Shown in pieces: positions 22,200 to 32,700 of a stretch of DNA of 64,000 bases (within the stretch, counting starts at the first letter, position 1; each line of letters starts with the position of its first letter). The notes beneath the pieces are model-generated. The model searched no databases. It was not told the DNA's origin and was given only the letters and a program-made list of their open reading frames with translations. Source of the stretch: Protula sp. h YS-2021 (Eukaryota > Annelida > Polychaeta > Sabellida > Serpulidae). Position numbers and translations under genes: made by a program. The stretch is taken from positions 73,906,742-73,970,741 of the forward strand of contig OX457026.1 in assembly GCA_949752745.1 (NCBI GenBank). Reading direction: 5' to 3'.

Positions 22200-22440
22200 C
22201 ATTTACCATGAGACACGGTCTTTTTCAAAGTCCAACTGAGCCAATGTCCTTGGGCGGATATTGCTCATATACAATACCAATCTTTATTAGTCCATATACT
22301 AGCTGTATCTGAAATATCTTAGCAATTGCCAAAGAACTGCAGGCTAGAGAGTGTTCACAAGCCAAATGTTAACGGACGGACAGACAAACGGATGGACACG
22401 GCCATAGCAACAGCCCTTAGCCATTTTATGGCCGAGGCCT
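22200..22440. repeat. Diverged single copy related to the 165-bp repeat
   Basis: AAAGTCCAACTGAGCCAATGTCCTTGG, ATACAATACCAATC and a GGACGGACAGACAAACGG tail show the same order as the array at 21400-22110. Confidence 0.65.
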
Positions 22441-24621
22441 AAAAATGGATAAAATATCAAAGAGATCATATTTTTGGGGATTAAAACCTTTTATAAAACC
22501 GTTATGGTCTTGAAGCTGACTACATGGAAATCACACGGAAATCAAGCTACATCCACACGTTCTAATTTGTCAGATTAGAAAGTGTTGAATAAAATACTTA
22601 GCAGCTTTAAAATTAAGGTGTGAAGAAGTCCAGAATCGAAGTTGTAATTTTACAGTTCCATTGTTTCGCCAATTCTTACCATGTCATAAAAAAGCAGTAG
22701 CCTAATAGTGTGCAGCAACAGAGGCATCCACATGAAATTTAAAGACGATACAAACGGAAAATTTAAGGAGAGAAGGGTTTTGCGCCAAAAATGTTTACAC
22801 CATCAGGGAGCAGCAGTACTTTGGAAGGTTGTTTTTAATGCACACATATACACGAAAATATACATGTGGACGAGACAGAACCCAAACTTGTCGCATTCGA
22901 CCAGCCCGACATAAACGATGGTCTAGAAAGCCAAACCGAAGACACTACGCCTCGCTTTAAATACTTTACAACACTGCACAAGGTGCTTTTCAGTCTCAAT
23001 TGTTGAGTAAACAGAAAATAATAAAAGAAATACTTTTCAATGGCACATGGTTATTTTTTTATTACTAAGTAAATGCTTTATTTACACAAAATTGGCCTTT
23101 CGACATGCGGCAGTATAAGGGTAAATAATATCAACTGTATATAATTTAATACACAAATAATATTAACATGATGTCTTCACAATATTTCCTATGTTTAATA
23201 GAAAAGAAATTTCAGAACTAAAATATGCAATCTCTGTTGCTAGACGCTTCAACCAAAACACAAATGAGAACATTTTATATATGCTGCATCTAAATAAATA
23301 ATAACATAAAACGGAAAAATTGATGTCTACTGTTTGTTTAATGACTGATCTTAGTTTGAGTGATGTCGGTCACAAGGTTGTTGTTTAATTTCAGATTTAC
23401 AACTTTTTTTTCGAAAAGTATCATTTTTGGCGAATCATTTTCAAATCCTGACGGGGGTATTTTCAAATCTATGTGTACTTTCAAAACAAATATGGTGCGG
23501 TAAAATAAACACCTGTGCAGCAGCAGCAATATGAATAATTACACTGCTGTAAACTTAGTATTATAATATTGTCAACTATGTAGGGCATTCAAGTTTATGT
23601 ATAATCAAGCATACAGTACTATAATTTTGTACAATACTTGACATTTGATTTAAATATTTGATCGCGAAAATATTTCAATGGAAATTTCAAACCACAGTAT
23701 CATAAACAATTTCAAAAACCTCTACAAGACTGTTAAAAAAAATTAAAACTGAAAAGATATATGCAATCACTTTGTTCACCTAACTAAGCACTTGAAACAA
23801 AGCTATTGTTTCTTCGTTTCTTAATGACAAATGCTAGACGTAATTTATCCTTGATCAATGATACACTCACTCCATGTGTCAAGCAGCCAGTGCACTTCAT
23901 TCACATATCACATTTCCACCAGCATCAACGAACTCTTCATTGTTTAAATAAGCCTCCCCCCTCACCCAAAAAAAAAAAAAAATAAATAAATAAAACGTTG
24001 GCATATACGGAAGAGAACACTAAAGAATACTATCTGTTTCTACTCCCGAAAAAAAATATTTCTTGGCATTCGAGGACATATCTTTTCTAATACGTTTATA
24101 GTTTCAAACATTAAAACAACGATATCAGCAATTAAATAATTAAATTGAACACAGCGACAAGTTAAGAAGTATGACGCACATTTGCTAAGAATAAAACCGG
24201 GTCACACTAAATTTCTTAAGAACGATAAAACTGACTCCCAAGCGGAAAGCGTTTTCAAACAAACTACAGTGTACTTTGACTTGCACGAACAATGCGTTTC
24301 TTTTTCCTTAAATCAACACACATAAATAATAAATTAAATATCTAAGCACAAATATGTTCCTATTGCATATCTGAAAGACGCTTTTAAATAAACACTCAAG
24401 AACTATAAATAAATCCGGAGATTGTAGCTCTGTAATGGTAACGAAATACTTCAGTAACGATTTTAGGCCACAGACGTAAGTGGTCGGCTGAGTCGTAATT
24501 TCTCGGTTTTCGATGCTTTACTATGCCCAATAATGCACGCGGTTCTCGATAAAATCATATTTTGTGCCACTTTAAAGTGCCTTCTCAGTTTAGAAGGGGA
24601 ACGTCTGACATACAACAACAA

Positions 24622-24662
<41 letters not shown>

Positions 24663-25380
24663 TCCAAGCTGCAAAATGAATTTTCACGCAAAAACAGCGA
24701 CAGCCCTTAATTCGTTCGTTATCAGGATGGTAGTTAAAACGGGTATATACAATATGCGCTCTGCAAGCCTTTCTTGATAATAATAACAGGACGAAAACAC
24801 TGTTGAAAACCCCGAATAGTGTTAACTCCTCATCAAAAAGGATGGCAAGGTCAATGGTCAAATCTTTTCATTTAAAATCAGACGCTAATTGAAGTGCCGA
24901 TGTAACATGTTCATTTTCACGAAAATACGCGTTGCAATTACGTAGTTTCAATTACTTTTTTTTTTTTTTTCATGTTCACACGATTATCTACGGCAAGAAG
25001 GAAGTTCCCAGTCTCGGTAATAGTCATTCGAGAAGCCCACACCTCGACACTCCCCCCCTCCTCCCGCTTTCCCCCCCCCCCCCGCTCTCTCTCTCTTTCT
25101 CTCTCTCTCGATCGATGGCTGCGCGGGGACAGGAAATGGACACATTGCCGGATATGGTTGGCTGGTTTAAATGGTGACCGCGAATACTCAACCCTGAGTA
25201 TCGACATGAAGGGTACTGGAGAAAAATTTACATGAAGCTTTTGGCACTCGAAAAAGCAACAGATGTCAACAGATGAATTTTCTTTGGCATTTAAGATAAA
25301 AAACAAACGCAAATCTCAGTTTTCTTTGCGTCGGACCAAGACCCCCCTCCCTCACTGTGTTATATTTCAAGAAAGATCTT
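22441..25380. other. AT-rich 3' flank of the E-protein gene
   Basis: No supported coding sequence. It holds a poly-A tract (about 24625-24655), C-tracts and a CT-rich microsatellite (about 25060-25110). Part may be 3' UTR of the E-protein gene. Confidence 0.4.
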
Positions 25381-25393
25381 AGATGCATTTTTT

Positions 25394-25399
25394 TTTATT
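25394..25399 (-). terminator. Candidate polyadenylation signal for the long-tail isoform
   Basis: AATAAA on the minus strand about 600 nt after the stop of exon 9b. It is the first obvious hexamer I noticed there, and no transcript evidence is available. Confidence 0.3.
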
Positions 25400-25999
25400 A
25401 ACTCCCACTCACCCTCCCTACATCATGCTATATAAAGCCCTTACTTCGCGACAGATTTTTTGTGTCTGAGGTTGAACTCTTCAGAAGAGACTGGAATGCC
25501 TCGCTGTGAACACCACACATAATAAAGAGATGATAAACCATACAGAGATCATTTCTATTTAAATAAAAACACAAACACTGGGGAAAAAACACCGTCGATT
25601 TTTGTTAACACAGGATATTTTTTGTTTTACACTGAATACCATATTATCTGCCAAGCTATAAACAAAGCAAAAGTTAACAACACGGACTCAAAAATATATT
25701 CCTGCTATTTGTAATTTTATGAATAGATGAAAAAAGAAACGATATTTTTGCTAGTTTGAAACATTAAGCCTAAACCTAAAACCACTGTGTCATAAACGAC
25801 TTGCTGAAATCGTTCACTATACCTAACAAAGCACGCGTACTCTACATAATGATAAATTAAGTCTTAATAACTATACATGATATCAATAAACTTAACAAAA
25901 CGTTCTGTTTCTTGTTTTTTTTTTCTTTTGCTGCCTCGTTCTGATGTGAAAGAGGAGCTCAGTCTTGTATGTACACATTTGCATCACTGTATATACAAT

Positions 26000-26781
26000 T
26001 TATACGCTCACTGTGACATCATTTCCCTCCTCCGGTGTCGCATCATTTTTTTCCTCGTGGGCAACGAGTGCGTTAGTTTGGGGAGACTGGGGTACCCTAG
26101 TTTCCGGATCTGTGGCCACACCTTGTTTTGTAGTGTTATTCATCACACTGGGCTCATTATGCATTGTCTCAGCCGCTGGCTGAGGTGGGTTATCCACCGG
26201 CTGAGAGTTTGTGCAGAGTTCCAAAGGCGTAGTTTGATCCGAGTGGTGTGATGTCTTGTGCTCTGAGCTAGCGGTACTGTCAGCTGTACTGTACGTTACT
26301 CTAGGGTACTCCTCGTTGCCACTGTTCACATACGGGTCGGTGTTGGAGGGAGGCTGAGCGGCCACCACCTGGGTCGTGTACATGGTCTCCCCGGGCGCCT
26401 GCGGTATGGCCGCATACGTGACGCCGTCCGGATACGACACGAGCGGGTAGGTGTACGTATCGCTGTACGGCGGCGGTGCGCCACCCGCCATGTAGGGCTG
26501 GGCACCGGCAGCCGGATATGCATACTGATACATGGTGGCATTTGAAACAACGGGACCGGTTCCATTCTCATCCACGCGCTGCAAACCAGGGTCCAAAACT
26601 GCCTGCGCATGCGCGTTAACTGTTTGTGCATTTACGACCTGTGCAAGCATGGGCGGAGCTACCTGAGTAGTCACGTGACCGGGATTATCCAATGAAGTTT
26701 GTTCACTGCCAGGGGAGACAAGAGTGTACGAGGAGTAGGTGGAAGGGCTGGTTCGCCTATTTCGCGAACGGCTCACAGAAC
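26000..26781 (-). CDS. Exon 9b: alternative terminal exon encoding a 259-residue tail
   Basis: The acceptor ...GTGTCTTAG precedes 26781. The exon starts GT TCT GTG, so it needs an upstream exon ending in phase 1, exactly what every HLH exon provides. The frame then runs 259 codons to TAA at 26000-26002. The tail starts [18 protein letters not shown] and continues with a Pro/Tyr/Ala-rich stretch ([20 protein letters not shown]). It ends in a Ser/Thr/Glu-rich segment. No known domain is seen. Direct splicing from an HLH exon would replace the conserved post-b[21 protein letters not shown] segment. A weaker alternative is splicing from a cryptic donor at the end of exon 9a (C|GTAAAT), also in phase. 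Length, phase and composition argue for real coding sequence; use is untested. Confidence 0.65.
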
Positions 26782-29700
26782 CTAAGACACAGCAAATAAA
26801 ATATTTGCCTTCTCAAATCAGAACACTTTTTGCACTACGGTTTATTTTTTTAGCATCTATCAAAGATGATGCATATCCATTTGATTGTAAGCTTGTCTAT
26901 GATCTAAGTGGTCAGGTGCCTGAAAACAGTTCAAATTTAACAAAACACTTATTACTCATTATTCAAATTCCATTTGTTAAAGGAACTTTTGTTTATAGTT
27001 AATTGGTATATTTTCGACGAAATAAATAAAAGTACTTGTCCTACCTTCCCTCACAGGCATATGGGGTCCACGCAACTGTTAATAACAGTAAAAGAGCTAA
27101 CATTTAGTACACTAGCCTTGCTTATTCTTCAATTTGAAGAAAAAAGTCCACGATAACCAAACCAGGGGAAAACTGTCACCCAAAAAACAATCAGTGCAGC
27201 ACTGTGCGAACTGACACCATGGCGAGCGCACAAGCTCACTGGGTACCGTCACAAGCATTGGAGAGGATCAACAAAGACACGGTGGTAACTTGCAAGAACT
27301 GCTGAGGCGCCATCAAAGAATCTTTTCAACACAACAGGCGTTTTATAAAGTAACTAAAATCTGCTGAAAGAGGCATGCATTTTTGCATTCGTTATATGTA
27401 TCTGACTTCACTGCAAGTTTCCAATGCAACTATTGGACAAGGAAAACTCAAAGGCAAGAAAGTGCACTCTCTCTCTTTTTTATTTTATTTTTTTTTTATT
27501 TTAATCGCAGAAACACGTCCAAAATAAAATATAAGAAAGAAAAATCTCCTCACATTCTGGTATAAGTTACAAGAATTGGGTAGAGCAGAGCAGCCTTGTT
27601 TTGAAAATATGGTAAGCCAACACCGTACATAACAAACATTCAGAAGAATAATAACTATAAACCGTTTGCGAGAAAAAAAGGAACAATGTGGTTTTCCCGT
27701 CACATATCAAATATAGAGGAAAAGGTTGGAAAGAACAAACACAAGGTGTAAATGCGAAGTGCAACCCACTGCCTGAGGGAAGGTGAGAAAAAAAGTACAA
27801 GATATGTGAACATTAATGATTATACAAATATGCCATGTTATAAATTGCTGGTTGTTCTACGTATTTTAACAATACTGGTAATGTGTCAAGCAACGCATTG
27901 CTGACTTCCGGTAAAATGGACGTTTACTCAATTTTCAGTTTCAAGGTTTATTTTACACTCTTGTTCAGATTTTTTGTTCAAAAGTAACTTTTATAATGCA
28001 AATACAACTAAATTTCACCAGCAGGGGTGGCATTTCTCCATTGGCCCTGCTCACCGACAGACTTACTTTAATTTTTACGGCAGCAGTTTAATTTTTTTTA
28101 ATTTACTTCTATTGCTATTTGTACTTGTATTTTATTTACGACATGAGGTCGTATTTACCGAGTTTTGAGCAAGATCTGCAGCATTTGGTGTGTGGCCCAG
28201 ATGGTGGCCAGGTAGCTCTTCCGTCTTCTCCTCTTCTCGCCGTTTTAAGCACGCCGCTTTTGGATTTAAGTTTCTCTCTACAATTAACAGTGAATGAAAA
28301 GTTACTATATGGGGACTATCACTGCCACATACTGACTTCATACCATTTTCCCAGATCATTCTTACTTATTTTCTATCGACCAGACCCTTACACAGTTATA
28401 AGCAAGAGGCTAACGATATATTCCAGTTTCAGAGCTGTTGTATTTCACTTCCATGTGTAACAAAGACTGAATGTGCGCAAACAGCAAAATGCTTTTTTCA
28501 AGCCGTTTCTATATTATACATGAGCAAGAATCAAAGGCATTGTTTTTCGCTTCTTCGATTTTTTTTTCGCAGACTTTCTTTTTACTGAATGTAAAAATCA
28601 TGCCAAAAGAACGAAACAAGAAATCGAGGGATGAGTATTTTTATATCCATGCAAAAAATTTAATAAAGTATCAATCGAAAGAAGTGTAGTACGCGTTGAC
28701 ATGCTGACGGGGAGATTGGGACAAAATCTAGGAAACATCTAAACAGCATTAGTAAATTTTAAACAGTTTAATATTTCATCTGCTAACTTATTTTCAACAA
28801 AATTGTCGAAGAGAAATTAGTAAAAGATAGGATGTTTCCAAAAAAAAAGCCACTTACCTCGATTTCACAGGGTTATTGCATCGATACACATAAAAGTAGC
28901 TGCTGTAGCCACAAAACGCGTGGTGTCAACGCACCTTTAAAATGCATTGAAATATTCCACTCACCTCCTTCCGCCATCCTCTAACGTACACTGGTATGCG
29001 GCGTGACTAATTAACATTACAAATTTCCCATAAACTGAGCGAGTCACCTTTTCGTTTCCAAGACCTGCCTTTGACTTCAGTAACGTTTGCAAGCTCAATT
29101 TCCTTACATTTTCCCACCATCAGGCCAAGCCCATTCTCTCCTCTCCCACTTCATGTTGTCTCCCCCACCCTGTCCCCTGAATCTCTACAACACTTCCTCA
29201 CCTGTCCCCTCCACAAAGTGATTGCTTCCGGTTTCGATTGCATCTTCCAAAATGGCGTCCTATCACGCCAGCGACCTACCTCTGACTCGTGTTTCCAGGT
29301 CAGTAATGACCTGGACCGCCTGTTGTAGCACGGTGAGCTTGGTTTGTGCCCGGTCACTACCCGCATGCATGGACACCATACGCCCTAGCTCCTTAAACGC
29401 TTCGTTGATATCTCGCACACGTATTCTGAATAATGCAAACCCGCTTTATATTATAGGCACAAGCAATTGGTTTAGTAATGGCGAGGCATGTTAGGCTGAA
29501 AGATGAGGCTGTTGTGAGCAATGACTAGAATGTAGTCGAGTTCATACGAGGTTACGACTGGCACTTCCGGCCTCAACGCCACACCTGCAAAATGGTCGTA
29601 GCGACCAAACAGAAAGCTTCGCCACAAACTGTGCATGTATTAGTTGCCTGTAGTTGGACAGTTCAAGGCCTTTGATCCGATCGTGTGCGAAATATCAACA

Positions 29701-32700
29701 GAGGCTTTTTAAGGGGGGGGGGTTACCTTTGGCATCACCATGACAAGTTGGAAAGGACGCGCGTATGACGTACGGTCGCGTCGACATCAGTGGTTCTTCG
29801 TTTACTTAAACACCAAAACGACGTCATCCACCATTTGTGAAGCACCCGCCACATAGCTCTTTTATTTTAAATACATCGCTGTTTCTTATCACTCTTTCCG
29901 CCCCTGCATTCACATGTTTTGAGGTTCAAGGGTAAAACGCATGCATGTAAGAGCTGACACATACATTATGTACGGTTTGCACACACCTCTGATCTGTGAC
30001 TCTAGGTCGGTGATGACTTGGACGGCCTGCTGTAGTATGGTCAGTTTAGTCTGGGGCTTGTCATTGCCCATGTGTAGGGTGCACATACGCCCCAGCTCCT
30101 GTATTGCCTCATTGATATCTCGCACACGAACTCTAGAGGGACAGGCAGAGAAATATCCAACAAACCAAAATAAAAAAAAACATAACATTCAGAGCTCAAG
30201 TCCACACTGGTATATAGGTAACGTACACATACCAGCAACAGTTGTCTAGAACAGAAGATTTCGCATATCACATGCACATTTCATGCGTGTTTACTCTCCG
30301 CGCTGCGTGCGCTTTTCCTGGCGCATGCGCAGTGTAGAGGTCGTGTGTGAGGCATCAGCAAGGGTAGCGCACTTGCTCTCTTTTTTTTCGGTCCCAAGAG
30401 TGATGACGTCACTTTTCCCGAAAAGTGATGACGTCATACCTACCAGCTTTGCTTACCTGTAGTCTCGTTACCGAGCGTACAATTTTGATGCAAGAAAATA
30501 CCGGTACGTGTGTACTACTCGAAAAAGGTTTCCATTGCAAATGCGCTTCAAAGGACCGCATAGGAAATACATACCCCTGACTTGGCTCTCTAACTCCGTG
30601 ATGACACTAACGGCCTGCTGGAGAATAGTGAGCTTGGTTTGGGGCTTGTCATTGCACATGTGCAACGTGCACATACGGCCCAATTCCTTAAAAGCCTCGT
30701 TGATGTCTCGCACACGAACTCTACACAGGCGAAAAGGCGGCAAAGAGTCAAACACTGTGGGCTCTATAACGACTATTCGGCCTCCTTTCAATTGTTAGTC
30801 GAGTGAACTTTCAAATTGTACCAGTTAAGAGACATTTGCAACATTCGCGACAGCACACTAAGCTTAAAAATACCAAAACCATTAAAACATTGATGTTTAA
30901 TCAGAAAAATATCAGACTTGAATCAGACTTCAAAGGATCCTCCAGCGCGACTGTTTTTTCATTTCATTCATCTTGTTTTACTTTATATTTTTATTTTTAA
31001 TCACCACAAATGTCGCAAATGTTCCAGCACAATTGTATTTTTTCCTGGCTCCTAAAAGTGCAATATTCCTGCACAAAAGACCCTCTAACTGGCACAGGAC
31101 GTTGAGCGCTAAATGAATAACGGACATTTTATTCGGTCGCTTGCAGAAAAAACTATACTCCTTGTACAGCGTGACTGAAAGAAAAAAATCAAGATATTTA
31201 AAAGAATCAAACAACAACATGCAAACAAAAACATATGTTTGTAAATGGAATACGTACAGCTTTGCATGCAGAGAAAGCTCAACGCGAGCATGCATACAGC
31301 TACCTTAATAATAAAACGAGTTATTTGGTGATAAAATGGGGAGCTAAAATAAAGGGGTAGGCAAAACTACGAAGGTAGAGGAATACACTTCTGGAATCAG
31401 TCCTTGGTCCGCGGACTTCTTTTTTACCTCGGACTTGTTGTTCTAACTGAGTAATAACGCCTACGGCTTGCTGGAGGATCATGAGCTTGGTCATTGGCTG
31501 GCCATTGCCAGTATGCAAGGAGAGCATGTGCCCTAGTTCTTTGAACGCTTCGTTTATATCTCGTACGCGTAGTCTACACAATAGTTAAATAAAAGATATC
31601 AGAGAGATACATATACAGATATACAAGAGCGACGATCACGCGACCAAAGACAAAGTGTGCAACAGAAAGGCGTTGTGCACAACTAACAGAACCAACGGAC
31701 ACAGAACTTAACGACATCGAGTTTAACTGAAATAGTAACACTTCTCATGTCTTATCTGGTGAAAAATCATACATCATTTGAAGAAAACTTGTGCTAAAAA
31801 GGTATTGTTATTTAACACAGTGTTTTTTTTTTATTTAATCCACCTTTACCATATTTTCCAACGATATTTTGTTGACACATGAAATCTTTCACTGATTTAT
31901 TTTTTATGCGACATAACAGAAGCACTGTTTTTTCTCTTTTAATTGCAAGGTTTTCATAATCAACTGTTACCAGTAAATACACCACAACACCGAAAAGACA
32001 ATGATAATTTTTCAAAGACAATTCCCAAAGACAGCAGAGACGTAGCTATCGCAATATCTTCGCCACATTACAAGCACTCCTCCACTTCCGACCCTTTCCT
32101 TCCTCTGCACACAACAGTTGCTACAGATGTTCACCCCTTTTCTCACAAGACGTTACGCCAAAAAAAAAAACGTTTAAATTTTATAGATAATATTTTTTTT
32201 TGAATAAAGACCAAACTTGAAACAATGGTTATGTGCTATAAAACTAACCATAAAATAAATAAAATTTATAAAAATTTCAGGACGTTTTGGTCTTGTCATG
32301 AATCCCACGATTTCAGGAACGCTACAGCCTATGGGATCCTGAATTTAAACTTCATTCAATAAAATTTTTAAGCCACTATTGTGAGCATAAGTCTGAACAT
32401 CTGCAGCAAACTTCGGAGAGCTGCATTCCTTGGAATGTTTACCAAAACAATTTTTCTCGGATGAAATTCACAACCACAACCTAACCCCGCAAAACACAGC
32501 CACCATTTTCAAAACACCATGTATTGATGACTTAATTGTGTAGCGCGTGCAGCAATGCCGAGTCAAAAGAGAAAGTACCTTGCTTCCATTTCGAAATAAA
32601 AAAGAATATTGTTTCAAAAGTATACTGGTAATAAAAGGCTTGGCCTTCAAATTAAAATCTGCAGAAATACTTTATTAAAAATTTAGACATATCTGGAGCA

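Noticed and set aside
29280..31573. Four HLH segments as separate bHLH genes or retrocopies
   Set aside because: None has its own start, basic region or stop; each is bounded by matched splice sites and identical phases, so they are alternative exons, not genes.
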